A DNA stretch of 64,000 nt from an uncultured Paracoccaceae bacterium (GTDB taxonomy: Bacteria > Pseudomonadota > Alphaproteobacteria > Rhodobacterales > Rhodobacteraceae), in NCBI GenBank assembly GCA_947495295.1, contig CANLYJ010000002.1, positions 310,001-374,000 of the forward strand, written 5' to 3'. A model generated the notes under the pieces. That model searched no databases and was not told the origin of the DNA. It saw only the letters and a list, made by a program, of their open reading frames with translations. Positions within the stretch are counted from its first letter, which is position 1, and each line of letters opens with the position of its first letter. A program made the position numbers and the translations under genes. Shown here in pieces: positions 54,333 to 62,828 of this stretch.

Positions 54333-55568
54333 TCAGGTCGCAGCGGCAATGGCCAAACCATCGGCCACGGCGGTGAATGCCTCTGCCCGTTCCAGCGCTG
54401 CGCCGGGGAACATTCCGACCATCACGTCTTCGATGACATGCAGCAGGCTGGAGCCGCCGACAAAGACGATCTTGCCAATCCGGTCGGGCGGGATATCGGC
54501 CATCGCCAATGTCTCTGCCGCGCAATCCCGGATCTGCGCGGCATGGTCGGCCAGCACAGCGCCCATCGCAGCCTCGGTCAGCCGCGCCCAAAGTGCAGGT
54601 TCGATAACCCGCAGATCAATCCCCGCATCGTCGACATCCGGTTTGTTAAGGTGGATTTTCCCCGCTTCAACGGCAAAGGCGATATCGTGGCCCAGCTCCA
54701 TCTCCAACACGGTTTTCAACCGGCCAAACAGGGCGGGATCAATGCCAAGCTTGGCAAAATCGGCAGCCATGCGTCGATTTTCAGGGGTGTAGACAAACGG
54801 GATTTTCTGCCATGTCGCCAGATCGTTAAAGATTGCGTTGGGCGCCACATGACGCCCTGATCCCAGCGCATTGCGCACCTCGGCACCACGGCCAAGCAAA
54901 GGCATGACTTCGGCAATCGAAATCGACCGGTCAAAATCAGTCCCGCCCACGCGGACACCATGGCTGGCAATGATCCGGGTCGCGTCGCCATCGCGTTCAA
55001 AGACCGAAAAGTCTGACGTGCCCCCGCCGATATCCACGATCAGACCCAAGGCACCTTTGTCCAATGGACCACTGGCCAATGCCGCCGCCTCCGGCTCATA
55101 CATGAACGAAACATCACGATAGCCGGCGACCATATAGGCCTCGCGCAAATCAACTTCGGCCTGCGCATTGCGCGCGGCATCCGTCGAATGAAAGCGGACT
55201 GGCCTGCCAGACAGGGCCACATCATAGGCTTGGCCGGTTTCGGCTTCTGCCCGTTCGCGCAACATGCGCAGGAACCGGGCGACCACCTCGATCAAGGTCA
55301 ACCGCTCATAAGCAATCTGACGTTTCTCACGCATCAAAGGCGTGCCAAGCACGGATTTCAGCGCCCGCATGAACCGGCCCTCACGGCCATCAATCAGTGC
55401 GGCATTCGCAACCGATCCATAGGTCGTGACCTTGCGGTCATAATCAAAGAATACGGATGTCGGCAGCGTCTTGCGCCCCGGCTCCACGTCGATCAAATGC
55501 GGACGCCCCGCGACCATCACCCCAGCCGCCGTGTTGGAGGTCCCAAAGTCGATACCCAAAATCGCCAT
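54333..55568 (-). CDS. Hsp70-family chaperone-like protein (YegD type)
   Basis: A 411-residue protein limited to an actin-like Hsp70 ATPase domain. Phosphate 1 is GIDFGTSNTAAGV at residues 4-16, phosphate 2 is GLIVDIGGGTSDFSV, and the adenosine motif is VFVGGSSLLHVIEDV near the C-terminus. The substrate-binding domain of DnaK is missing, as in E. coli YegD. AGGAGG lies five bases before the ATG at 55568, so that is preferred to the neighbouring ATG three bases upstream. Role unknown. Confidence 0.9.
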   Translation of the reverse strand: MAILGIDFGTSNTAAGVMVAGRPHLIDVEPGRKTLPTSVFFDYDRKVTTYGSVANAALIDGREGRFMRALKSVLGTPLMREKRQIAYERLTLIEVVARFLRMLRERAEAETGQAYDVALSGRPVRFHSTDAARNAQAEVDLREAYMVAGYRDVSFMYEPEAAALASGPLDKGALGLIVDIGGGTSDFSVFERDGDATRIIASHGVRVGGTDFDRSISIAEVMPLLGRGAEVRNALGSGRHVAPNAIFNDLATWQKIPFVYTPENRRMAADFAKLGIDPALFGRLKTVLEMELGHDIAFAVEAGKIHLNKPDVDDAGIDLRVIEPALWARLTEAAMGAVLADHAAQIRDCAAETLAMADIPPDRIGKIVFVGGSSLLHVIEDVMVGMFPGAALERAEAFTAVADGLAIAAAT

Positions 55569-55633
55569 CATCGCCTCCTGTCATCATGTGAAAGGCGCGC
55601 CTTTTATGCGGAACACAGGCCACATGCAACCCC

Positions 55634-55654
55634 GTCCCGGACTTGATCCGGGAC
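55634..55654. repeat. Palindromic intergenic repeat, copy 1
   Basis: GTCCCGG-ACTTGAT-CCGGGAC, a dyad with 7-bp arms. The same kind of sequence is common between genes of alphaproteobacteria. A close copy lies at 56472-56492, so the two flank the phosphoesterase gene. Confidence 0.75.
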
Positions 55655-55689
55655 CTCCAACAGGTCAGCGTAGCAAGCAGGAGGCGCAC

Positions 55690-56484
55690 ATGACCAAAAT
55701 CATCTGGATGACTGACCCGCATTTCCAAAATGAAGGGCTGATCGGCGACCTGAACCCGCGCAGCCGGTTGGCGGCGGCGATCAACCATATGAACACGCAT
55801 CACAGCGATGCGGATTTCATGGTGCTGACCGGTGACCTTGTCGGCGACGACATCGCAGGCGACTACAACCGGCTCGCCGATTACCTCGCGCAGTCGAAAA
55901 TCCCGGTTTATCCAATGGTGGGCAACAATGATGACCGGGCGGGTTTCCGGGCGCATCTGACGCTGCCGGATGGGGCGATGCGGGATTTCGTGCAATATAG
56001 TATCGAGACGTCTGACGCGCGTTTTCTCTGTCTGGACACGCATATGACCGGGTCACATGCCGGGCAATTCTGTGCCGCGCGTCAGGCCTGGATTCGGGAC
56101 AAGCTGAGCAGCAACACACCGACCTACATCTTCATGCACCACCCGCCCATGGCGCTGAACCTGCCGTCACAAGACACGATAAAGCTGCAAGAGGATGAAG
56201 CATTCCTTGATATCATTCGCACCCATGGCAACGTCAGACACCTGTTCATCGGGCATGTGCATCGACCAACTTGCGGCACGATCAAGGGCATCCCCTTTGC
56301 GACACTGGGCGCGCTATCTTTTCAAGCACCCGCACCAAACCCTGCCTGGGATTGGGACAGCTTCGTGCCTGCAAAGGAAGCACCGCATTACGGTGTCCTT
56401 TACATCGAAAACAGCGACGTGACCCTGCAACATACCCAATTCTGCTGCTACGGGCACGGCATCGAAACCCCGTCCCGGGCTTGA
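55690..56484 (+). CDS. Metallophosphoesterase (CpdA-like phosphodiesterase)
   Basis: A 264-residue calcineurin-like phosphoesterase. All metal-binding motifs are seen: TDPHF (residues about 7-11), GDLVGDD, GNNDD, HHPP and GHVHRP, which places it in the class III cyclic nucleotide phosphodiesterase group; substrate is inference. ATG at 55690 is preceded by AGGAGG. Its TGA (56482-56484) lies in the loop of a palindromic intergenic repeat, so the last residues (TPSRA) are encoded by the repeat and the C-terminus was probably extended or replaced by its insertion. Confidence 0.9.
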   Translation: MTKIIWMTDPHFQNEGLIGDLNPRSRLAAAINHMNTHHSDADFMVLTGDLVGDDIAGDYNRLADYLAQSKIPVYPMVGNNDDRAGFRAHLTLPDGAMRDFVQYSIETSDARFLCLDTHMTGSHAGQFCAARQAWIRDKLSSNTPTYIFMHHPPMALNLPSQDTIKLQEDEAFLDIIRTHGNVRHLFIGHVHRPTCGTIKGIPFATLGALSFQAPAPNPAWDWDSFVPAKEAPHYGVLYIENSDVTLQHTQFCCYGHGIETPSRA

Positions 56485-56492
56485 CCCGGGAC
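56472..56492. repeat. Palindromic intergenic repeat, copy 2, overlapping a stop codon
   Basis: GTCCCGGG-CTTGA-CCCGGGAC, 8-bp arms, related to the repeat at 55634-55654. It covers the end of the phosphoesterase gene. A further degenerate partner (GTGCCGGATCAGGTCCGGC) is seen at 56518-56536. Confidence 0.78.
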
Positions 56493-56576
56493 CTCACCAC
56501 CAGCCCCGACCACGAGGTGCCGGATCAGGTCCGGCGCGCGCTTCACTCTTCCCCGATGCCGCGTTAACAAGCACCC

Positions 56577-57110
56577 ATGCAACGTGTCATGATCTGCGGT
56601 CAGCCGGGTTCCGGCAAAAGTACGCTCGCCCGGATCATGGGCGACCGGCTGGGGTTGCCCGTCTATCACATGGACCAGATCCACTGGACACCCGGCTGGG
56701 TCGAAAGACCCAAGGCAGAAAAGACGCCTCTTGTGCTTGATATCATCGGTCAGGACGCCTGGATCTTTGAAGGCGGGCACTCCACGACCTATCCCGATCG
56801 CGTGGCGCGCGCAGATACATTCATCTGGCTCGATTTGCCGGTGTCATTGCGATTTTTCCGTGTGGTCTGGCGGACGATCCGGGACCATGGCAAAGTCCGG
56901 CCTGATATGGCGCCCGATTGCCCAGAAGGATTTCATGGGGAAACATGGGCCTTTTGGAAATGGATCTGGCAAACCAGAACCAGCGCCCGTGCCAAGCTCG
57001 CCGCAATCGCAGATAACCCGGGCCACCTGACCATCCACCATCTACAATCACGCTCGCAGGTGGCGGCATTCATTGCTAACCTGCCCATAAAACAGGAGGC
57101 CCAGCCATGA
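56577..57110 (+). CDS. P-loop adenylate kinase-like protein (FlaR type)
   Basis: A 177-residue P-loop protein with Walker A GQPGSGKST at residues 8-16 and the HMDQIHWTPGWVERP motif near residue 31, typical of the 'DNA topology modulation protein FlaR' family, which is related to adenylate and shikimate kinases. Real function is uncertain; the name comes from old genetics. Overlaps the pncA ATG by 4 bp. Confidence 0.82.
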   Translation: MQRVMICGQPGSGKSTLARIMGDRLGLPVYHMDQIHWTPGWVERPKAEKTPLVLDIIGQDAWIFEGGHSTTYPDRVARADTFIWLDLPVSLRFFRVVWRTIRDHGKVRPDMAPDCPEGFHGETWAFWKWIWQTRTSARAKLAAIADNPGHLTIHHLQSRSQVAAFIANLPIKQEAQP

Positions 57111-57700
57111 CCCACGCCCTACTCGTCATTGATGTGCAAAACGACTTTTGCCCGGGCGGCGCCTTAGCCGTGACGGGTGGCGACGAAATTGTCCTTGGCA
57201 TCAACGCCGCGATGACTGATTTTGATGCGGTAATCCTGACACAAGACTGGCACCCGGCGGGGCATTCCTCATTTGCCTCCACCCATGATGCAGACCCGAT
57301 GAGCATGACGGACATGCCCTACGGCCCACAGGTGCTTTGGCCCGATCACTGCATTCAGGGGTCGATTGGCGCACAGTTGCACGCCGACCTGACGACAGAC
57401 CGTGCCGACCTGATCATCCGCAAAGGATATAACCCCGCAATCGACAGCTACTCCGCGTTTTTCGAGAATGACAAAACGACACCAACAGGGTTGGAGGGGT
57501 ATTTGCGCACACGCGGGATCGATACATTGACATTGGTGGGGCTGGCGACTGATTTCTGCGTCAACTACTCGGCAGTGGATGCCGCCAGGCTGGGGTTCAA
57601 AACCAATGTGAACATGGATCTGTGCCGGGCGATTGATTTTGACGGGTCACTTGATGCGGCCAAAGCCGGGATGCGGGATGCCGGGGTAAAGCTGGGCTAA
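57107..57700 (+). CDS. pncA: Nicotinamidase PncA
   Basis: A 197-residue isochorismatase-fold amidohydrolase that converts nicotinamide to nicotinate. Catalytic Asp is in VIDVQNDFCPGG (Asp9), Lys in LIIRKGYNP and Cys in TDFCVNYSA; metal ligands lie in DWHPAGHSSF. Its end overlaps the end of the convergent EamA gene by 4 bp. Confidence 0.93.
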   Translation: MTHALLVIDVQNDFCPGGALAVTGGDEIVLGINAAMTDFDAVILTQDWHPAGHSSFASTHDADPMSMTDMPYGPQVLWPDHCIQGSIGAQLHADLTTDRADLIIRKGYNPAIDSYSAFFENDKTTPTGLEGYLRTRGIDTLTLVGLATDFCVNYSAVDAARLGFKTNVNMDLCRAIDFDGSLDAAKAGMRDAGVKLG

Positions 57701-58551
57701 CGCCCGCGCCCAGCAAACCAAACCGAAGAGACGCCAGCCACCATGATAATGGTAAGCCCAATAAGGCTGAGCCCATCCGGCCATTGGCCAAACACAGCCC
57801 AGCCAATGATCATCGCGGCCAGAAGCTGACTATAGATCAACGGCGCAATCACCCCGGCCGGGGTCGTGCGATTGACCAATACCAGCAACAGGTTGCCCGC
57901 AGCGGACCCAAGGGCAGAGAGCGTGATCAACCCCATCACCGGTGCCGTAAACGCGGGCACTGCAACAACGGCAAACGGGGCCAGCATGACAGCACCAATG
58001 GCCAGTTGCGACAGCAACAAAAACCGGGGGCGAAACCCACCCGCCAACCAGCGTGTGGCGACCAGATACGCACCATGAAAACAACCGGCCAGAATGGCAA
58101 AACCCATGCCGGCCGTCATGCCAAAGCCGGGGCGAACCACCAGAAGGACACCTGCAAAGCTGACAAGCAACAGCAACGTCCGCAGCGGCGTGATCCGCTC
58201 GCCCAGCAGCAACGCCGAAAGCAGGTAGGACACTACCGGCCCAACAAAGAAACCGCCAAACACATTGGCCATCGGCTCGGTTTTCAGGGCGGTCAGGATA
58301 CACACGATCCCACCGACGATCAGGGCTGTGCGCAAATATAAACGCCAGTCCGCGAATTGACGTAATTCGGCCAGACGCAATCCGCAAAACGGTGCCAGCA
58401 AGACGGCGGCAAGGGCAAAGCGTGTCCAGGCCACAAACACTTGCGGAAAACCGGCACCTGTCAATACTGTCGCCGCCGCATCACCGCCGACGATCATGAA
58501 CATCGCCGCGACCACCATCGCGACAGTTTGTATCGAAAATCCGCCGGTCAC
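57697..58551 (-). CDS. EamA/DMT-family transporter
   Basis: A 284-residue drug/metabolite transporter with about ten spans in two EamA repeats. Loop features include FGGFFVGPVVSYLLSALLLGERITPLRTLLLLVSFAGVLLVV in the first half and VIAPLIYSQLLAAMIIGWAVFGQWPD in the second. Substrate unknown. Start near the ATG at 58551. Confidence 0.88.
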   Translation of the reverse strand: MTGGFSIQTVAMVVAAMFMIVGGDAAATVLTGAGFPQVFVAWTRFALAAVLLAPFCGLRLAELRQFADWRLYLRTALIVGGIVCILTALKTEPMANVFGGFFVGPVVSYLLSALLLGERITPLRTLLLLVSFAGVLLVVRPGFGMTAGMGFAILAGCFHGAYLVATRWLAGGFRPRFLLLSQLAIGAVMLAPFAVVAVPAFTAPVMGLITLSALGSAAGNLLLVLVNRTTPAGVIAPLIYSQLLAAMIIGWAVFGQWPDGLSLIGLTIIMVAGVSSVWFAGRGR

Positions 58552-58784
58552 ATCGCCCTCATATGCTGACCGGCTTGCCAGTCACTCAACCCTCTCACCC
58601 TCTATTGAATTCACAACAAAGAGTGAAGGCTCAGGGGAACAAACAAAGCCCCGCAGGCAAAACAGCAATGCGCTGCTTGTGGGGGCTAACCGAAACGGGG
58701 CGGGCAAAATGCTGCTGCCGTGCTGCATAGATTTCTGTTGCTTTATACAGCAACTCGTCTAAAGGGTTTCCAATAGGAAACACG
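58552..58784 (+). other. Region upstream of the glycine riboswitch
   Basis: No gene is visible in these 233 bases. An imperfect long dyad runs between AGCCCC near 58647 and GGGGCT near 58681, with ACAGC/GCTGC inside it, which could end transcription from either side. A possible -10 (TATACA) lies at 58744-58749, which would start transcription about 30 bases before the aptamer. Confidence 0.4.
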
Positions 58785-58965
58785 CCAACCGGGAGAGAAC
58801 GGCCCGATAAGCAAACGTCCGTCGCCGAAGGAGCAACCGCCCCGGTCACTCTCAGGCAAAAGGACCGGTTGGGGTGCAACACGCCGCAGAGTGGCCCGCA
58901 AGGCCCGCCGGAGGAGCAAGCCGCAATCGCGGTGAATCTCTCAGGCTCAAACACGGTGGGGGCAG
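58785..58965 (+). ncRNA. Tandem glycine riboswitch
   Basis: Two aptamers in series. The first is closed by a perfect 8-bp P1 (CCAACCGG 58785-58792, CCGGTTGG 58865-58872) and includes the conserved GGGAGAGAAC, GCCGAAGGAGCAA and ACTCTCAGGCAAAAGGACCG. The second carries GCCGGAGGAGCAA and AATCTCTCAGGCTCAAACAC (58873-58965). These are the hallmark cores of the glycine-sensing gcvT riboswitch. It ends about 30 bases before a D-amino-acid dehydrogenase-like gene, so glycine probably controls that gene; the ON direction is usual for the tandem class. Confidence 0.93.
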
Positions 58966-58995
58966 CGCGCAAGCGCAAATGGTTAGGAGATGACC

Positions 58996-60237
58996 ATGCC
59001 TCATATCACCGTTCTGGGCGCCGGGATCACCGGTGTCACCACAGCCTATTCCCTTCATACCCGCGGCTTCGACGTGACCGTCTATGACCGTCAGCGTTAT
59101 GCGGGCATGGAAACCAGCTTTGCCAATGGTGGCCAGTTGAGCGCATCAAATGCAGAGGTCTGGAACCAGTGGTCCACCGTGATCAAAGGTATCAAATGGC
59201 TGTTGCAGGGCGATGCGCCTTTATTCGTCAACCCGCGCCCCGGCTGGCACAAGATCAGCTGGATGACCGAATTTCTGGCCAATATCCCCCGCTACAAGAC
59301 CAACACGATCAAAACTGCAGGCATGGCCGTGGCCGCCCGCGCAGGTCTGGCAGAGATGGCCGAAAAATCCGGGGTGGATTTTGATTTCAGCCCCGCAGGT
59401 ATCCTGCATTTTTACAAGAGCCAAAAGGATCTGAACCATGCCCGCATGGTTAACGGGTTGCTGGAACAAGGCGGGCTGGAACGGCGCGAACTGACCGTTG
59501 AAGAGGTCATGGCCCGCGAACCCAACCTGCGTGGCGACATCATCGGCGGGTTCTGGACCGAAAGCGACAGCACCGGTGATATTCATAAATTCACCATGGG
59601 GCTGGCCGATTGGCTGAAAAAACAGGGGGTTCAGTTCAAACTGGGCGCGCCTGTGACCGATCTGCATGTGCGCGATGACGGGGTTTATGTCGAATGCGGG
59701 CATGAAGAACGCTATGACAGCGTGGTTGTCTCTGCCGGGGTGGCCAGCCGGAAATTCGCGCAAATGCTGGGCGACCGGGTGAATGTCTATCCGGTCAAAG
59801 GCTATTCGATCACGGTCAATCTGGATGACGCGGCCAGTCAGGCCGGGGCACCAACCGTGTCCCTGCTGGATGACAAGGCCAAGATCGTCTCATCGCGTCT
59901 GGGCAAAAACCGGTTCCGCATTGCGGGTACTGCCGAATTCAACGGCGAAAACCGCGATATACTGGAGCGGCGGGTGCGGCCACTGGTCAAATGGTGCGAG
60001 GAACATTTCCCCGATGTCTCCACCGAAAACTGTGTGCCATGGGCCGGTTTGCGCCCGATGATGCCCAATATGATGCCGCGTGTGGGGCCGGGCAAAAGTG
60101 ATCGGGTGTTCTATAATACAGGGCATGGGCACCTTGGCTGGACGCTAAGCCCGGCAACGGCGGACGCCATCGGCGCAACTGTCGCAGCACGGCTCAAAAG
60201 TAATAGTATGCCGTTGCATACATTGAAAACGACCTGA
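58996..60237 (+). CDS. D-amino-acid dehydrogenase-like FAD oxidoreductase (DadA family)
   Basis: A 413-residue flavoprotein of the DAO/DadA family. The FAD-binding motif is ITVLGAGITGVTTAYSLHTRGFDVTVYDR at the N-terminus, the substrate domain follows, and the C-terminal PVKGYSITV and NTGHGHLGWTLSPATAD blocks are typical of DadA. It oxidises D-amino acids (or glycine-like compounds) and passes electrons to quinone. ATG 58996 is chosen because AGGAG lies six bases before it; the ATG at 58990 directly abuts the site. It stands behind a glycine riboswitch, so glycine or a precursor may be its physiological signal. Confidence 0.9.
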   Translation: MPHITVLGAGITGVTTAYSLHTRGFDVTVYDRQRYAGMETSFANGGQLSASNAEVWNQWSTVIKGIKWLLQGDAPLFVNPRPGWHKISWMTEFLANIPRYKTNTIKTAGMAVAARAGLAEMAEKSGVDFDFSPAGILHFYKSQKDLNHARMVNGLLEQGGLERRELTVEEVMAREPNLRGDIIGGFWTESDSTGDIHKFTMGLADWLKKQGVQFKLGAPVTDLHVRDDGVYVECGHEERYDSVVVSAGVASRKFAQMLGDRVNVYPVKGYSITVNLDDAASQAGAPTVSLLDDKAKIVSSRLGKNRFRIAGTAEFNGENRDILERRVRPLVKWCEEHFPDVSTENCVPWAGLRPMMPNMMPRVGPGKSDRVFYNTGHGHLGWTLSPATADAIGATVAARLKSNSMPLHTLKTT

Positions 60238-60279
60238 AACGTAACTATCTGTCCTTCATAGCAATAGAGGGACAGATAT

Positions 60280-61173
60280 ATGCCATTGGAACAATTGATC
60301 TCTGAATTTCTGGGCCAGAACCTGCTTTATCTCATACTCGCGGTGTTTCTTATCATCTGCGCGATGGCTGCGGTGCGGATCGTGCCCCAGTCCGAGAAAT
60401 ACGTGGTGGAACGGTTTGGCCGGTTACGCGCCGTTTTGGGGCCAGGGATCAATCTGATCGTGCCGTTTCTGGACCGGGTGCGGCATAAAGTGTCGGTGCT
60501 GGAACGCCAGTTGCCGAATATGACGCAGGACGCGATCACATCCGATAACGTGCTGGTACAGGTGGAAACATCCGTATTCTACCGGATTATCGAGCCGGAA
60601 AAGACCGTCTACCGAATCCGCGACGTCGATGGCGCGATTTCTACAACCGTGGCCGGTATTGTGCGGTCCGAGATCGGGCGGATGGAGCTTGACCAGGTGC
60701 AGGCTAACCGGGCCAACCTGATTGATGCCGTCCGCAGCCAGGTGGCCCAGCAGGTCGACGATTGGGGGATCGAAGTGACGCGGGCCGAGATCCTTGACGT
60801 CAACCTTGATCAGGCGACCCGTCAGGCGATGTTGCAGCAGTTGAACGCTGAGCGGGCCCGCCGGGCGCAGGTGACAGAGGCCGAAGGCCAGAAACGCGCG
60901 GTCGAATTGCAGGCCGACGCGGAGCTTTACGCCGCCAAACAAGACGCCGAGGCACGCCGTGTTCTGGCCGATGCTGAAGCCTATGCAACACAGGTGGTTG
61001 CCGTGGCCATTGCCGAAAATGGGCTCGAGGCCGCGCAGTATCAGGTTGCGTTGAAACAGGTTGAGGCGCTCAATAAGCTGGGCGCAGGCGAAGGCAGCCA
61101 GACGGTTGTTCTGCCGGCCAATGCGGTTGATGCCTTTGCGGATGCGTTCAAAATGCTGAAAGGACGTGGATAA
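60280..61173 (+). CDS. SPFH/band-7 protein (QmcA/stomatin-like)
   Basis: A 297-residue protein with one N-terminal membrane span (residues about 12-32) and a band-7/SPFH domain: VPQSEKYVVERFGRLRAVLGPGINLIVPFLDRV, VQVETSVFYRI and the EVTRAEILDVNLDQATRQAML region, followed by a coiled coil rich in Ala, Glu and Arg. Such proteins form large membrane rings and usually pair with an NfeD protein, which is the next gene (start overlapping the stop). Function is membrane quality control, not fixed. Confidence 0.92.
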   Translation: MPLEQLISEFLGQNLLYLILAVFLIICAMAAVRIVPQSEKYVVERFGRLRAVLGPGINLIVPFLDRVRHKVSVLERQLPNMTQDAITSDNVLVQVETSVFYRIIEPEKTVYRIRDVDGAISTTVAGIVRSEIGRMELDQVQANRANLIDAVRSQVAQQVDDWGIEVTRAEILDVNLDQATRQAMLQQLNAERARRAQVTEAEGQKRAVELQADAELYAAKQDAEARRVLADAEAYATQVVAVAIAENGLEAAQYQVALKQVEALNKLGAGEGSQTVVLPANAVDAFADAFKMLKGRG

Positions 61174-61445
61174 TGCCACTTTGGACTGAATGGTGGGTCT
61201 GGATGTCCGGCGCGCTGGTGCTGGCAACGCTGGAGGTGCTGATCCCGGGTTACATCTTTCTGGGATTTGCCATCGGGGCGGCTGCGATGGGTTTGCTGAT
61301 CCTGTTCGGAATATCGGCAAGCGGTCTCGCGCTGACGCTGGTGATTTTTGCGGCGCTGTCGCTGGTCTCTTATATCGTGATGCGCAAGGTCTTTGGGCTG
61401 CGCACGGGCCAGGTGAAAATCTGGGAAACTGACATTAACGACTGA
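61173..61445 (+). CDS. NfeD-family membrane protein (short form)
   Basis: A 90-residue protein with two or three membrane spans and a small C-terminal end, the short form of NfeD found next to SPFH proteins (VLATLEVLIPGYIFLGFAIGAAAMGLLIL). Overlaps the preceding stop by one base. Assists the SPFH protein; the OB-fold domain of longer NfeD proteins is absent or truncated. Confidence 0.85.
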   Translation: MPLWTEWWVWMSGALVLATLEVLIPGYIFLGFAIGAAAMGLLILFGISASGLALTLVIFAALSLVSYIVMRKVFGLRTGQVKIWETDIND

Positions 61446-61452
61446 CGCGACG

Positions 61453-61498
61453 CAAAACTCTGACACAGAGTTTTGTTCAAAAAATCTGCGATTTTTTG
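61453..61498. repeat. Two adjacent perfect hairpins between nfeD and pyrF
   Basis: First: CAAAACTCTG / CAGAGTTTTG with 3-base loop (61453-61475). Second: CAAAAAATC / GATTTTTTG with 3-base loop (61478-61498). The second ends in a T-run and would serve as a terminator for the plus-strand genes. A further imperfect stem (CCCCCAGCC/GGTTGGGGG, 61500-61522) runs into the 3' end of pyrF. Confidence 0.75.
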
Positions 61499-61508
61499 GC
61501 CCCCAGCC

Positions 61509-62225
61509 TTATTGGTTGGGGGTCTTTGCTTGCGGTGATGCGAGTTCGGACTGGATATCCAATGCGGCCTTGCGCGGGTCGGCCGCCTGCCAGATCGGCC
61601 GCCCGACCACGACATGGTCGGCCCCGTTTGCAATCGCCTGTGCGGGCGTCATCACCCGCTTCTGATCTCCCAGATCTGCGCCAACAGGGCGTACACCTGG
61701 TGTCACGATCAGCCTGCCTTCCGCCTCGGGCAAGGCACGGATCAGCGCCGCCTCTTGCGGGGATGCGATGACACCATCCGCGCCGTTTGACAGGGCGATA
61801 CCCGCCCGTTCCTGCACCAGATCAGCCAGATCACCGGGTTTGACGCAGGACGCGTCCAGATCACCCCGGTCCAGCGAGGTCAGGATGGTGACGGCCAGGA
61901 TTTTCATATCCGATCCGCCAGCCCCTTCGCGGGCCGCACGCACGACATGCGGATCGCCATGCACGGTCAGGAAATCCAGATCAAATTGGGCGACACCACG
62001 CACCGCAGCCTCCACCGTGGCACCGATGTCAAAGAACTTCATGTCCAGAAAGATGCGCTTGCCGTGTTCCTGCTTCAACTCATTGGCCAGCGCCAGCCCG
62101 CCACCTGTCAGCATGCCCAGCCCGATTTTGTAGAAACTGACGCTGTCGCCCAGCGTCTTGGCCAGTTCCAGCCCGTCCAGCACATTGGGGACATCCATCG
62201 CGACGATCAGGCGGTCATCTGACAT
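61509..62225 (-). CDS. pyrF: Orotidine 5'-phosphate decarboxylase PyrF
   Basis: A 238-residue TIM-barrel enzyme forming UMP. The catalytic Asp-Lys-x-x-Asp motif is IFLDMKFFDIG near residue 60, the phosphate-binding part is LIVTPGVRP with GADHVVVGRPI at the C-terminus. Convergent with nfeD, separated by the hairpins above. Confidence 0.95.
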   Translation of the reverse strand: MSDDRLIVAMDVPNVLDGLELAKTLGDSVSFYKIGLGMLTGGGLALANELKQEHGKRIFLDMKFFDIGATVEAAVRGVAQFDLDFLTVHGDPHVVRAAREGAGGSDMKILAVTILTSLDRGDLDASCVKPGDLADLVQERAGIALSNGADGVIASPQEAALIRALPEAEGRLIVTPGVRPVGADLGDQKRVMTPAQAIANGADHVVVGRPIWQAADPRKAALDIQSELASPQAKTPNQ

Positions 62226-62298
62226 TGGCAGGCTCCTTCGCAGTTTGAGGCGGTCTAACGGCTGGGCAGGGCAGGTGCAATCACGCTATGCTGTGCTG

Positions 62299-62745
62299 AT
62301 GGACATGACGGCAGTTTTTCAGAACTGGGACGGTAAGACTGTGGCGCCGCTTCGGCAGGTGGCCGATGGGCTTACACCGGATGATTATCCCACACTATTG
62401 ACCGCCTGCCGTGGGACGGATGAAACAGCAGCGCGGGCCGCATCCTGGGTTGTGAAAGCCGGATATGAGGCTGGCAAAGACATCCCTTACCCTGCCGATC
62501 TCTTGGCGCGGGATCTGCATTGGGAAATCGCCCTGCATCTGCTGCAATCAATCCAGCATGTGGCGGTCGATATCCCGCCCAGCCTGATCACCCCCTACTT
62601 GAGGCATGACAAACCCATGCTGCGGGCATGGGCGCTGGATGCCTATGTCAGGCTTGGCGCGCCTGACGCGGATACTGCCCTGAAAAGTGCAGCTGACGAT
62701 CCGGCGGCCTCTGTTCGGGCGCGCGCCCGCAATCTGACCAAATGA
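62299..62745 (+). CDS. HEAT-repeat-like hypothetical protein
   Basis: A 148-residue soluble helical protein. The last third (MLRAWALDAYVRLGAPDADTALKSAADDPAASVRARARNLTK) has the spacing of HEAT/PBS-lyase repeats. ATG at 62299 is chosen from the coding pattern; the longer frame covers the pyrF start region. No function can be given. Followed by a terminator. Confidence 0.7.
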   Translation: MDMTAVFQNWDGKTVAPLRQVADGLTPDDYPTLLTACRGTDETAARAASWVVKAGYEAGKDIPYPADLLARDLHWEIALHLLQSIQHVAVDIPPSLITPYLRHDKPMLRAWALDAYVRLGAPDADTALKSAADDPAASVRARARNLTK

Positions 62746-62748
62746 AAA

Positions 62749-62774
62749 GGCGCAGCCCGTCCCTTGGCTGCGCC
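62749..62774. terminator. Bidirectional terminator between convergent genes
   Basis: GGCGCAGCC / GGCTGCGCC with an 8-base loop, followed by TTTGT on the plus strand and by TTTTCATTT on the minus strand. It lies 4 bp after the HEAT-like gene and 55 bp past the end of the candidate 50-aa minus-strand gene, so it can end both. Confidence 0.85.
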
Positions 62775-62828
62775 TTTGTCGCCCGGCTCGCGCGCTATGC
62801 TGCGCCCCGGACCATCCGTGAGTGGTCG

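Noticed and set aside
61500-61522. Imperfect stem CCCCCAGCC/GGTTGGGGG as a separate terminator
   Set aside because: It runs into the pyrF coding end, contains a wobble pair and has no T-run on the minus strand, so it is only mentioned with the neighbouring hairpins.
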